DNA from: Promicromonospora iranensis
Lineage (GTDB): Bacteria > Actinomycetota > Actinomycetes > Actinomycetales > Cellulomonadaceae
Direction of reading: 5' to 3'
Assembly (NCBI RefSeq): GCF_028994805.1
Contig: NZ_JAJQQP010000004.1
Span: 186,001-250,000, forward strand
Length of the DNA stretch: 64,000 nt
The position numbers and the translations under genes were made by a program. This document shows positions 7,964 through 16,938 of the stretch, in pieces. Position 1 is the first letter of the stretch, and each line of letters opens with the position of its first letter. The notes beneath the pieces are model-generated. The model saw only the letters and a program-made list of their open reading frames with translations, made no database searches and was not told the origin of the DNA.

Positions 7964-8872
7964 TCAGCCGCGCCTGTAGGCAGCGAAGGCGCCGCCGAGG
8001 GCGCCCACGACGCGCCCTGCGCCCCGCATGACGGTCCGCAGCCCGCGTGCGTGGTGGCGCGCAGACCCGGTGCCGAGGCCGAGGGCCGCTCGTGTCGCCC
8101 CGCCCACCACCTGGCAGCCTCCCGCGAGGAGCTCGCGGGTCCGCGCCACCTGCCGTGCGGCGAACCCGCCGGCGAGCTCGACCGCCAGCTCGCCGGACAC
8201 GACCCCGTGGCCGAACCGCCGTTGCAGCAACCAGCGCCGCGTGTACCGCTCGGCGGGCATGGTCTCGCTCACGACGGCGTCTGCGCACCACACGATCTCG
8301 CCCCCGGACCGGACGAGCCGCCGCGTGAGCTGGGTGTCCTCGCCCCCGCGATCGCCGCGGTCCGGGTCGAACGAGATGCCGGCCGCGCGCAGCCACCCGA
8401 GGTCGAGGAGCAGGTTCCCGGCCCCCGCGGCACCGAGCCGTGTACCCGACGGCGGGTTGGGCCGAGGGTAGAAGGCGCCCGCGGTGATCCAGGGGTCGGG
8501 CGGACCGGGGAGCACTGCCAGCACCGGTCCGGCGACGGCGGCCGCGCCGCTCTCCCGCCAGGTCGTGACGAGGGCCGAGAGCCAGTCGTCCTGCGGCAGC
8601 TCGTCGTCGTCGATGAAGGCCACGGCGTCGGTCCCCGCCTCGCGTACCGCCCGGTCGCGGGCCGCCCCGATACCGGGCCGGGGCTCGGCCACGTACCGCA
8701 CGTCGTGCCCGGAGCACACGACGGCCGCGCTGCCGTCCGGGTCGTTGTCGACCACCAGCACCGATGCCCCGGGAAGGTCGGCCGCCTGTGTGGTGACCAG
8801 GGGCAACAGCTCGCTCAGCATCGCCGTCCGGCGGTAGGTGACCACCGCGACCGTGACAGACGGCGTCCTCAT
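7964..8872 (-). CDS. GT2-family glycosyltransferase
   Basis: 302-residue GT-A enzyme. It begins SVTVAVVTYRRTAMLSELLP, has VLVVDNDPDGS, the metal-site motif AFIDDDELPQDDWL near residue 85, and RGGEDTQLTRRL in the acceptor region. The C-terminal part is hydrophobic and basic and may associate with the membrane. ATG 8872 overlaps the stop of the upstream gene by 4 nt (ATGA), so translation is coupled. It is the last gene of a four-gene leftward EPS operon (12434 to 7964). Confidence 0.87.
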   Translation of the reverse strand: MRTPSVTVAVVTYRRTAMLSELLPLVTTQAADLPGASVLVVDNDPDGSAAVVCSGHDVRYVAEPRPGIGAARDRAVREAGTDAVAFIDDDELPQDDWLSALVTTWRESGAAAVAGPVLAVLPGPPDPWITAGAFYPRPNPPSGTRLGAAGAGNLLLDLGWLRAAGISFDPDRGDRGGEDTQLTRRLVRSGGEIVWCADAVVSETMPAERYTRRWLLQRRFGHGVVSGELAVELAGGFAARQVARTRELLAGGCQVVGGATRAALGLGTGSARHHARGLRTVMRGAGRVVGALGGAFAAYRRG

Positions 8873-9936
8873 GCCTCGGCCCTCTCGACCCCGCCGACGC
8901 GGGCTGCGTCGCGCGGGTGCGCGCGGGTGGCGCGTGCCGCCACGGCGGCGCGGTACGCCGCGACGTGTCCGGCGACCCCGAGCTCCCAGGTCCGGCGGGA
9001 AAGATCCGGGCGCCGCCCGGCAGGCACGGCCGCCGCCCGGCGCAGTGCCTCCAGGATGTCGGCCGCCGTGAGCTGCTCCGGGAAGAGCGTGAACCACTCC
9101 TCGCCGACCTCGCGGGCCAGGTCCCGGTTCGTGTCGTTGTCCGGTACGAGCACGTGGCGGTCGAGCGACAGCGCGGCGAGCACGCTCCCAGAGTTGTGCA
9201 TGTGCCGGTACGGGAGGCATACCACCTGGGCGGCCGTGACCAGGCTGACGAACTCCTCGTCCGGGACGAAGCGCAGTTCCAGGACGATCCGCGGGTCGTC
9301 CCCGGCATGTGCGTGCGCCACGTCGGCCAGACCGTCACGTGACGGCTGGCCTGCCACGGTGAGCCGCAGGCCGGCGTCGTCCGTGTCACGGAACGCGTCG
9401 AGCAGCCGGTCCACCGACTTGTACCGCCGCACCGTGCCCACGTACGCGACATGACCTGGCTGGGCGTCCTGCACGCCGAACCGGGCGTACCAGTCCCGGT
9501 AGTCACCGTGGGGCACCACGGACGAGGGTCCGTCCACAGGGGTCCGCCCGGTGAGCGTGATGCGGTAGTCGGTCCACCGGTCCAGCCACCGCAACCACGC
9601 CCGCTCGAACCACGAGATCCCCTCGGGCAGGTGCAGGTTGTGGACGGTGCGCACGATCGCCGTGCCGTGCAGCCGCAGGCGCAGCAGGAACACGACCGCC
9701 AGCAGCCGTCTTCCGAGCGTGCTCAGGCGCCCGCGCTGTTCCACGAGCGCCTCGGGCCAGTGGGCGTGGAACACCTCGTGGTGACCGGTCAGCGCGGCGC
9801 GCCAGCTGAAGCGCTCGACGGTGACGCCTGGCGTGGCAGCCAGCCCGTCGTGCAGCATCACGACGTACGGGTTGGACCGGGCGCGCGGCGCCTGGAAGGA
9901 CTGCAGCACCCGTAGAGGGGTGGCTTCTGAGGTCAT
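8869..9936 (-). CDS. GT-B fold glycosyltransferase of the EPS locus
   Basis: 355-residue protein with the two-domain GT-B layout. The N-terminal domain starts LRVLQSFQAPRARSNPYVVML and includes FHAHWPEALV and TVHNLHLPEG. The C-terminal domain contains HVAYVGTVRRYKSVDRLLDAF and the C-terminal acidic/glycine region VCLPYRHMHNSGSVLAAL, resembling GT4 and GumK-like enzymes. It is coupled by a 4-nt overlap to the downstream GT2 gene and lies 57 nt after the flippase gene. The donor and acceptor are unknown. Confidence 0.8.
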   Translation of the reverse strand: MTSEATPLRVLQSFQAPRARSNPYVVMLHDGLAATPGVTVERFSWRAALTGHHEVFHAHWPEALVEQRGRLSTLGRRLLAVVFLLRLRLHGTAIVRTVHNLHLPEGISWFERAWLRWLDRWTDYRITLTGRTPVDGPSSVVPHGDYRDWYARFGVQDAQPGHVAYVGTVRRYKSVDRLLDAFRDTDDAGLRLTVAGQPSRDGLADVAHAHAGDDPRIVLELRFVPDEEFVSLVTAAQVVCLPYRHMHNSGSVLAALSLDRHVLVPDNDTNRDLAREVGEEWFTLFPEQLTAADILEALRRAAAVPAGRRPDLSRRTWELGVAGHVAAYRAAVAARATRAHPRDAARVGGVERAEA

Positions 9937-9993
9937 CGGATTCCCTGACTGGTGGAGAAGTGAACTGAGGTGCCGTCGATGTGGGCCGTGGGG

Positions 9994-11313
9994 TCAGGTG
10001 GTCCCGTGCCGCCGCAGGGCGCGGCGTGTCCACAGGGCGTTGGGCACGACCTGGCAGACGAGGACCGACACGCAGCTCGCCCACACGGGGCCGGCGGCTC
10101 CAAGAGGGGCGATGAACCACCAGGACAGTCCCAGGTTCAGGGGCACCATGAGGACGATCGGCAGCACCTGAGCGCGCAGCCCGGCGGCATCGGTCATGAA
10201 CATCCCGACGGGGTACTTCGCGGCCTGGAGCAACGTGAACACCACGAACGCCGCCACGAGCGGCACACCGAGGCGGAGGGCGCCGCCTGTGACGAGCGGC
10301 ACGACCAGGGGAAGCAGCCCGGAGAGCGCAGCCGCGAGCACCGCGCCGACCGCGACGAAGACGAGCGAGGCGCGGAAGGGCGACGCCCTGACCGACCGGG
10401 CACGGGCGCGGGCGAAGTGCGGCCAGAGCGCGAGTCCCGCGGTGGAGACGGCGGCGAGGACCACACCGAAGAGCTGGGCCGCAAGGTTGTACCGGGCAAG
10501 ATCGACGGACGTGGCCTGGTGACTCAGCAGGATCCGTCCCGTCTGCATCGCGATCGGCAGGGAGACCATCTGCACGAGCATCGGCCAGGCGACGTCGATG
10601 ACCCGGACGCCGGGCACGGAGCGGAGCCGGGGCACGTCCCGGAATGCCTTGCCGACCTGCGGCCGCAGCAGCCGGGACGCGGTGACCAGCAGGACGGTCG
10701 CGACCGTCGCCGATGCTCCGTAGGACGCGACGGCGAGCAGGTTACCGCCGGCGTCGCCCAGCGCCATCAGCAGGAGGACCCCCACCATGACCAGAGGTGC
10801 CGTCAGCCCTGTCAACGCGACCTGGAGGGGGTTACGGCCCAGGCCCACGAGGATCCGGGCGCCCATGCCGCAGGGCAGGGCCAGCCCGAGCACGGCGACA
10901 CAGACGGTCGCGGCGAGCCCGCCGCCGTCCAGCAGCCCGGGGCCGAGCAGCGTGGGCCACAGGCCGAGGAGCCCGAAGGCGACCCCCACGGCAGCGATGA
11001 TGATGCCTGAGACGAGCAGGACGCGGAAGGCGCTGGTCAGCGTCCGCCGGACCTCGGGGTCGTCGGCCGGTCGCTCCGAGGACGCGACCACGTTCACGAC
11101 GACGGCCGCCATCCCCAGGTCCGCGAACGGCACGAGGGCGGGCAACGAGGCCAGGAGCCCGTACTGGGCGTAGGCACCGAGTCCGTAGTGCTCGATGACG
11201 AGACGCGCCGTCACCATGCCGAGCAGGCCCGAGAGCCCGGTCACGGCGACCTGGGCGAGCGCGCTGCCGCCGACAGAGCGCCACGGTGCCCGGGCTGTTG
11301 TCGCCGTGCTCAT
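9994..11313 (-). CDS. Wzx-type polysaccharide flippase (MOP superfamily membrane protein)
   Basis: 439-residue, highly hydrophobic protein with roughly twelve to fourteen predicted TM helices. It starts with SALAQVAVTGLSGLLGMVTARLV, a form common in O-antigen/teichoic-acid flippases of the MATE/MOP superfamily. Next to glycosyltransferases and a Wzy-type polymerase it would move lipid-linked repeats across the membrane. Its start (11313) overlaps the stop of the upstream glycosyltransferase gene by 4 nt. No unusual features are visible. Confidence 0.85.
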   Translation of the reverse strand: MSTATTARAPWRSVGGSALAQVAVTGLSGLLGMVTARLVIEHYGLGAYAQYGLLASLPALVPFADLGMAAVVVNVVASSERPADDPEVRRTLTSAFRVLLVSGIIIAAVGVAFGLLGLWPTLLGPGLLDGGGLAATVCVAVLGLALPCGMGARILVGLGRNPLQVALTGLTAPLVMVGVLLLMALGDAGGNLLAVASYGASATVATVLLVTASRLLRPQVGKAFRDVPRLRSVPGVRVIDVAWPMLVQMVSLPIAMQTGRILLSHQATSVDLARYNLAAQLFGVVLAAVSTAGLALWPHFARARARSVRASPFRASLVFVAVGAVLAAALSGLLPLVVPLVTGGALRLGVPLVAAFVVFTLLQAAKYPVGMFMTDAAGLRAQVLPIVLMVPLNLGLSWWFIAPLGAAGPVWASCVSVLVCQVVPNALWTRRALRRHGTT

Positions 11314-12434
11314 GCCATGCCCTCCGTCGCCCTGAGGAACCGCGCTGCGGCCAGGCGCCCGTCATGCTGCGGGAGCGACGAGAGGACGGCCTCGGTGCGC
11401 GGTGCCCGTGCCAGGGCTCTGTCCAGCGCCTCGCGCACCTCGGGCGGGGCGCTCGAGGCCAGCACGTCGTGCCCGTGGGCGGCCAGCCAGTCCGCCAGGC
11501 CGGTCTCCGCCGTCGTGACGACGTGGCACCCGTGGGCGAGCCCTTCGACGATCGGAAGGCCGACCTGCTCGCGCCAGGTCTCCGTACGCCGGGAGAGCAG
11601 GACCACCACCGAGGCGTCCCGCAGATGCTGGTGGACGCGTGCCCGGGGCGGATCCACGTCGACCTCGACATCGGGACGGCCGGCCGCCCAGGCCTCGACC
11701 CGGTCCGAGTGGCGCCCTGCACCGACGACGACGAGGCGCGGAGAGGTCCCGGGCCCCTCCCGGTCCGACGGCGCGAGGTCCCACGCTCGCATGACGTCCA
11801 GCACGCCCTTGCGGTCGTCGAAGGCGCCGAGGAAGAGTGCGGTCGGCCGGTCCGCGCGAACGGCGGCCGGGCACGGGCACGGTGCCGGAAGTGCGGTGAC
11901 CATGCGGACCTCGGTCCGGCGCCGGGTGAGACCGAGCGCCGCGCGATAGGTCCTGCGGGCTCCCTCGGTGCCCAGAACGAAGCGGTCGAGACTGCGCAGC
12001 ACGAACCGCGAGAGGGCACGGTCCAGCGACGGCCACCGGTCGCCCCGGTAGGGATCGAGGTTCTCGATGGCGTAGCTGACCACGCGCGTGCGGCGCTGGC
12101 GGAGCAGACCGTGCAGACGGACCGCTGCCACCGTCACGGCGGCACGCCGGACACCATTCCGCATCAGCGGCTCGTTGATCTCGACCGTGTCGGGCGCGAG
12201 CCGCCAGAGCAGCGCGGGCAGGTGCCGGGTCCGGCACCGCTGCAACGCCAGGCCGGCGGCGAGATCCTCGTCGAAGTCGTCCCGCCGGTCCTGGTACACG
12301 AGCACCGTGGGGTCGTCGGCGCGGGCGCGCTCGAGATGGGCGCTGCGGAGCGTCGTCCACACGGTGACGTGACTGCCGGACGGTCCCGGTGAGCCGGACG
12401 GTTGCGGCGCACGCAACAGCGGGGCCGAGGTCAC
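11310..12434 (-). CDS. GT4-family glycosyltransferase
   Basis: 374-residue GT-B enzyme. The C-terminal donor domain shows PTALFLGAFDDRKGVLDVMRAW and the EX7E-like REQVGLPIVEGLAHGCHVVTT; the N-terminal domain is arginine-rich and less conserved. GTG 12434 is chosen because GAGGAG lies 4 nt upstream; an alternative GTG at 12446 has no such site. It is the promoter-proximal gene of the leftward four-gene EPS operon, divergent from a lipoprotein gene, with a TTCACCC box between the two. Confidence 0.85.
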   Translation of the reverse strand: MTSAPLLRAPQPSGSPGPSGSHVTVWTTLRSAHLERARADDPTVLVYQDRRDDFDEDLAAGLALQRCRTRHLPALLWRLAPDTVEINEPLMRNGVRRAAVTVAAVRLHGLLRQRRTRVVSYAIENLDPYRGDRWPSLDRALSRFVLRSLDRFVLGTEGARRTYRAALGLTRRRTEVRMVTALPAPCPCPAAVRADRPTALFLGAFDDRKGVLDVMRAWDLAPSDREGPGTSPRLVVVGAGRHSDRVEAWAAGRPDVEVDVDPPRARVHQHLRDASVVVLLSRRTETWREQVGLPIVEGLAHGCHVVTTAETGLADWLAAHGHDVLASSAPPEVREALDRALARAPRTEAVLSSLPQHDGRLAAARFLRATEGMA

Positions 12435-12520
12435 GGGACTCCTCACGTCAGGATGCGGTGAGGGCGATCGTACGAGCCGCCCGTCGCGTTGTGCACGAGC
12501 CGTCGACCGGATTGCGGCCG

Positions 12521-12540
12521 ATTCACCCGCCGTTTCATCC
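12521..12540 (-). promoter_or_regulatory. Paired GGGTGAAT / GGATGAAA boxes, 12 bp apart
   Basis: On the minus strand, GGATGAAA (12540-12533) is followed 12 nt later by GGGTGAAT (12528-12521). The spacing equals the 12-bp period of the triplicated box at 13263-13294. The site lies between the divergent glycosyltransferase (start 12434) and lipoprotein (start 12588) genes. Confidence 0.5.
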
Positions 12541-12587
12541 GGTGGGCCAGACGCTCGTGATGCAGGGTGCGGCTAGATTCAGCTGCT

Positions 12588-13268
12588 GTGAACATTCTCA
12601 GCCGCGGTGCGGCACCGGTCGCCGTGATGGTCGGTGTCCTCGTCGGCACCGTGGCGCTCGCCGGCTGCACGGCCGAGGGCTCGTCCGCCGGGCCGGACTC
12701 GGCTGCCGTGTCGGCCGCGGCGACCTCCCCGGCACCGGCTGCGTCCGCGGAGGAACCGCGTGCGGCCCACGAAGGGCCCGCCCGTGCCACGGCCTCGCCC
12801 TCGAGCCGGCCAGCTCCCCGGGGCGCGGTCGCAGGGATCCCGGACCCGGCCGACCTGCCGCCGATGGCGACCGGGATCGTGCAGCCGGACGGGGACTCCG
12901 CCGTCACGGAGCCGGACCGGGGGACGACGGTCCGCCTTGTCGGCGTGACCTCTCACGTCGCCGAGGGATCCGGGCGTGGGGACCTCGGGGGGCCGGCGGT
13001 CCTCGTCGAGATCCGGGTGGACGCTCCGGAGGGCACGGAGCTGGCTCCGTTCGTGGACCTGCGGACCGGCCGGGACGGTGTTCCCGCCTCGCCCGTCACC
13101 GGAGACTCCGAGGACCGGCCGCTGCCGGGAGTCGTCGGCCGGCAGGGCACCGCGACCGGTGTGTACGTGTTCTCCTTGCCGTCCAGCGACGTGACCGGTG
13201 TCCTGGTCACCGTCGGCATCGCATCCGACACCCCGGTCAGCGCCTTCGCTGTCGAGGTGGACGGGTGA
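12588..13268 (+). CDS. Putative lipoprotein of unknown function in the EPS locus
   Basis: 226 residues: a signal peptide with lipobox VALAGC (Cys about residue 27), an Ala/Ser/Pro-rich linker (residues 30-75), and a compact C-terminal domain of about 130 residues (TVRLVGVTSHVAEGS ... SAFAVEVDG) that looks beta-rich, like DUF4352-type extracellular domains. GTG 12588 is preceded by TAGATT 8 nt upstream, consistent with a leaderless transcript; GTG 12567 is an alternative. The stop codon overlaps the first of three tandem GGGTGAAG boxes. It probably acts at the outer face of the membrane; I do not recognise a function. Confidence 0.7.
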   Translation: MNILSRGAAPVAVMVGVLVGTVALAGCTAEGSSAGPDSAAVSAAATSPAPAASAEEPRAAHEGPARATASPSSRPAPRGAVAGIPDPADLPPMATGIVQPDGDSAVTEPDRGTTVRLVGVTSHVAEGSGRGDLGGPAVLVEIRVDAPEGTELAPFVDLRTGRDGVPASPVTGDSEDRPLPGVVGRQGTATGVYVFSLPSSDVTGVLVTVGIASDTPVSAFAVEVDG

Positions 13269-13324
13269 AGCCACGGGTGAAGGCACGGGTGAAGCGCGCA
13301 TCAACCCGCCGAGATTCACCCGGG
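13261..13324. promoter_or_regulatory. Tandem 12-bp repeats of GGGTGAAG plus an inverted TTCACCCGGG box
   Basis: ACGGGTGAAG recurs three times with an exact 12-bp period (boxes at 13263, 13275 and 13287), followed by the inverted TTCACCCGGG at 13315. The first copy covers the stop codon of the lipoprotein gene. The cluster lies about 90 nt before the start of the surface-protein gene, the head of the propeller/polymerase/kinase operon, and is the densest cluster of this box in the window. Confidence 0.6.
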
Positions 13325-13410
13325 ACCTCCACCTCGTGACCCGTATCGTTTCCCAGCAGCATCCGCTCATGACCGATGAGCGCTCCTCTGTCCAAAGGAC
13401 GGACCCGTCG

Positions 13411-16400
13411 ATGTCCAGCTCAGCCTTGCTCCCCATGCCGCGGTCGGCCGTCGCCGCATTGCTCGTCGTGGCCCTGGCCGTCGTCGCGCAGGCCACAGCG
13501 CCCCCCGCGCGGGCGCTCCCGCCCGCGCACACGACCGTGCAGCTCGCGGACACCACCACCTCCACGGACGGCACCGAGCGACCCACGGTGACCGCCGACG
13601 CGCTGCCGACCGTGCAGATCGACGGCGTCGCCTGGGACCAGGAGATCGTGGGGAACACCGTCTACGTCGGCGGCAGCTTCACCGAGGCGCGGCAGCCCGG
13701 TGCCGCGGTCGGCTCTGGCGTCGCGCGCCACAACCTGCTCGCCTATGACATCCGCACGGGCCAGCTCGTCACGAGCTTCGCCCCGGTCCTCGACGGTCAG
13801 GTGCTCTCGCTCGCCCTGTCGCCGGACGGGAGCCGGTTGTACGCGGGCGGAGACTTCCAGAAGGTCGACGGGCAGTGGCGCGTGCGCATCGCCGCCTGGG
13901 ACACCGGGACCGGTGCCCTGGTCTCCTCCTTCCGGCCCACGCTGTCCTCGCGTGTGGCGGCAGTTGCCGTGACCGACACCACCGTCTACGCGGGCGGCAA
14001 CTTTCTCCAGGCCGCCGGCGTCACCGGCGGCGCGTTGACACCGCGCTCCTACGTCGCGGCCTTCGCGGCATCGGACGGAGCCTTGAAGCCGTTCGTCACC
14101 GATGCGGACGCGCCCGCCACCGCCCTCACCGTCGACCCGGCGGCACAGAAGCTCGTCGTCGGTGGCCGGTTCACGCACCTGAACGGTGCTGACGCCTACG
14201 GGCTCGGGTGGTCCGACCTGACGACGGGCGAGGTCACCCCCATGCCCGCCAACCGGGAGCTGCGAAACGCGGGCACGAAATCCGCTCTCACCTCTCTCAT
14301 GACGGCCTCCGACGGCATCTACGGCACGGGCTACCACTTCGGTAGCGGCGGCAACGTGGAGGGATCGTTCCGGATCGCTCTCGGCACCGGCGAGCTGGTG
14401 TGGGTGGCGGACTGCCACGGCGACTCCTACGCCGCCTTCCCGCACGGTGACGCCGTCTACGTCGCGAGCCACAGTCACTACTGCGGCAACCTGGGCGGTT
14501 TCCCCGAGACCAGCCCGCGCACCCATCATCACGCGACGGCGTTCACGCGGGAGCCTGCAGGCATCAGCAAGCCGGACCCCTACGGGTACCCGGACCAAGA
14601 CGGCGAGCCCGCGCCCGCGCAGCTCACCTGGTTCCCGAAGCTGGCGTGGGGCAGCTACACCGAGCAGGGGCAGGCCGCCTGGACCATCACCGGGAACGCG
14701 GACTACGTGGCATTCGGTGGAGAGTTTCCCGCGGTGAACGAAACCCTTCAGCAGGGCCTCGTCCGGTTCGCCCGGCCCCCAGCCGCCCCGGCGAAGCGGG
14801 GGCCCTCGGCGACGGGCCTCGCGCTCTCCGCCACGTCCCCGGCCTCCGGAGTCGTCCGGGTCGGCTACACCACCACGTCCGACCAGGACGACCTGGCACT
14901 GACGTACACCGTCCACCGCGGCACCGCGGACAGCGAGCCCGTTCACGAGTCGACCCACGCGACCCCGTACTGGCTGCCCAAGAACGACGGCTTCGTGGAG
15001 ACCAGCCTCGAACCCGGTACCACCCAGCGATACCGGCTCACGGTCACCGACCCGGACGGCAACGTCGCGCGGACTCCGTGGGTCGAGGTCCAGGTCTCCG
15101 ACACAGGGGTGCTCGGTGCCTACGGGCGCGCCGTCTACGAGTCGGCGCCCGCCGCGTACTGGCGCCTCGACGAGACCCAGGGCACTCTGGCGCGCGACTG
15201 GGCGGGTACGACCGACCTCACGCTTCGTGCCGGCGCCACACCAGGTGCCCCGAGTGCGCTCCCGACCGGCTCGTCGGCCGACTTCAACGGCACCACGAGC
15301 GGGTACGCGTCGGCCTCCGAAGCCGCCGCGGTCGCCGCGCCACAGGTGTTCTCGGCAGAGGCTTGGTTCCGGTCGACCTCCCGCAGGGGCGGCAAGATCC
15401 TGGGCTTCGGCAGTGGCCGCACCGGCACCTCCGGCAGCTACGACCGGCACCTGTACCTCGACGACGGGGGACGCCTCCGGTTCGGCGTGCACTCTGGCGC
15501 GGCGCGGGTGGTCCAGAGCGGCACCGGCCTGAACGACGGCGCCTGGCACCACGTGGTCGGCACGCTCGGCGCTGCGGGCATGGCCCTCTACGTCGACGGC
15601 GCCCTCGTGGCGTCCGACCCCACGACCACTTCCGCGCAGGACTACTCCGGCTTCTGGCGCGTGGGCGGCGACAACCTGAACGGGTGGACGGGCAGCACGC
15701 CGAGCGACTACCTGGACGGCCAGATCGACGAGGTCGCCGTCTACCAGCGGGCCCTCGCGGCCGACGAGGTGGCACGCCACCACGCCGTCGGCACGGGTGC
15801 GAACGTGCCGCCGACCGCCCGCTTCGGGGCCTCGGCGACCAAGAGCACCGCATCCTTCGACGCGACGGCTTCCTCCGACGACGACGGCAGTGTCGCCGGC
15901 TGGGCCTGGGACTTCGGCGACGGCACCACGGGGTCGGGGGTCGAGGCCACGCACACCTACGCCGAGCCGGGGACCTACGACGTGACCCTCACGGTCACGG
16001 ACGACTCCGGCGCGACAGGGTCGGTGACACGATCCGTCGTCGTCCCGGGGAACGCGGCGCCCGAGGCGGCCTTCGCCACGACCCTCTCCGGGCTGACGGC
16101 CGCGTTCGACGGAACGGCCTCTACCGACCCGGACGACGACGGCCTGACATACGCCTGGGACTTCGGTGACGGGTCCACCGGCACCGGGGCGCAGGCATCG
16201 CACACCTACACCGAGCCGGGGACGTACCAGGTCACCCTCACCGTGACCGATTCCGACGGCGCGTCGGGGAGCATCGGCGACGACGTGACCGTCACGACCG
16301 TTCTCGTCCACGACGACTTCGACCGGACGGCCACCGGCGGCTGGGGCACCGCGCCGTCAGGTGGGAGCTGGGTCCTCGCGGGGGCGCCGTCCAAGTTCAG

Positions 16401-16938
16401 CGTGGCCGACGGGTCGGGGCGGATCACCTTCACCGTCGGCGGCGACGGCCCGCGGGCCCGGCTGGACGGAGAGCACGGTGACGTCGACCTGACGACCGGC
16501 ATGTCCTTCTCGGCACTGCCGAACACCGGTGGCGTGTACGGCTACCTGCTGGCCCGCACGTCGGGCAGCACGCGCGACTACCGCACCAAGGTGCGGGTGC
16601 TGGCCAACGGCGGCATGCGGCTCGAGATCGGCCGGTTCGTCGGGGGGGCGGACACCTCGCTGGGCAGCGTGGTCACGCTGCCGGGGACCTACGCCCCCGG
16701 CACGGAGCTGCGGGTCCGGATGCAGGCGACGGGTTCCGGCACGACGGCCCTGCGGGCGAAGGTCTGGCCGGCTGGCACGTCGGAACCGGCCGCGTGGCAG
16801 ATCGAGCGGACCGACACGACTGCTGAGCTGCAGGAACCGGGCGGGGTGGGCCTGGGCGGCTACCTCGGCGCAGCCGTGACGAACGTGCCGCTCACGCTCT
16901 CCTACCCGGCCATCTCCGTGGAGGCCGTCGTCCCGTGA
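13411..16938 (+). CDS. Secreted beta-propeller / LamG / PKD surface protein
   Basis: 1175-residue exported protein. Residues 1-35 form a signal peptide (hydrophobic core VAALLVVALAVVA, cleavage near ARA). Residues 60-460 contain delta-60-like propeller repeats (LYAGGDFQKVDG, VYAGGNFLQAAG, LVVGGRFTHLNG). A fibronectin-III-like segment (about 465-565) follows, then a concanavalin/LamG domain (about 575-790, AYWRLDETQG...), two PKD domains (about 800-960, each with WDFGDG), and a jelly-roll-like C-terminal region. ATG 13411 has AAAGGA upstream and begins the signal peptide. It is joined to the polymerase gene by a GTGA overlap. A carbohydrate-binding or adhesive role in EPS assembly or attachment is an inference. 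Confidence 0.82.
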   Translation: MSSSALLPMPRSAVAALLVVALAVVAQATAPPARALPPAHTTVQLADTTTSTDGTERPTVTADALPTVQIDGVAWDQEIVGNTVYVGGSFTEARQPGAAVGSGVARHNLLAYDIRTGQLVTSFAPVLDGQVLSLALSPDGSRLYAGGDFQKVDGQWRVRIAAWDTGTGALVSSFRPTLSSRVAAVAVTDTTVYAGGNFLQAAGVTGGALTPRSYVAAFAASDGALKPFVTDADAPATALTVDPAAQKLVVGGRFTHLNGADAYGLGWSDLTTGEVTPMPANRELRNAGTKSALTSLMTASDGIYGTGYHFGSGGNVEGSFRIALGTGELVWVADCHGDSYAAFPHGDAVYVASHSHYCGNLGGFPETSPRTHHHATAFTREPAGISKPDPYGYPDQDGEPAPAQLTWFPKLAWGSYTEQGQAAWTITGNADYVAFGGEFPAVNETLQQGLVRFARPPAAPAKRGPSATGLALSATSPASGVVRVGYTTTSDQDDLALTYTVHRGTADSEPVHESTHATPYWLPKNDGFVETSLEPGTTQRYRLTVTDPDGNVARTPWVEVQVSDTGVLGAYGRAVYESAPAAYWRLDETQGTLARDWAGTTDLTLRAGATPGAPSALPTGSSADFNGTTSGYASASEAAAVAAPQVFSAEAWFRSTSRRGGKILGFGSGRTGTSGSYDRHLYLDDGGRLRFGVHSGAARVVQSGTGLNDGAWHHVVGTLGAAGMALYVDGALVASDPTTTSAQDYSGFWRVGGDNLNGWTGSTPSDYLDGQIDEVAVYQRALAADEVARHHAVGTGANVPPTARFGASATKSTASFDATASSDDDGSVAGWAWDFGDGTTGSGVEATHTYAEPGTYDVTLTVTDDSGATGSVTRSVVVPGNAAPEAAFATTLSGLTAAFDGTASTDPDDDGLTYAWDFGDGSTGTGAQASHTYTEPGTYQVTLTVTDSDGASGSIGDDVTVTTVLVHDDFDRTATGGWGTAPSGGSWVLAGAPSKFSVADGSGRITFTVGGDGPRARLDGEHGDVDLTTGMSFSALPNTGGVYGYLLARTSGSTRDYRTKVRVLANGGMRLEIGRFVGGADTSLGSVVTLPGTYAPGTELRVRMQATGSGTTALRAKVWPAGTSEPAAWQIERTDTTAELQEPGGVGLGGYLGAAVTNVPLTLSYPAISVEAVVP

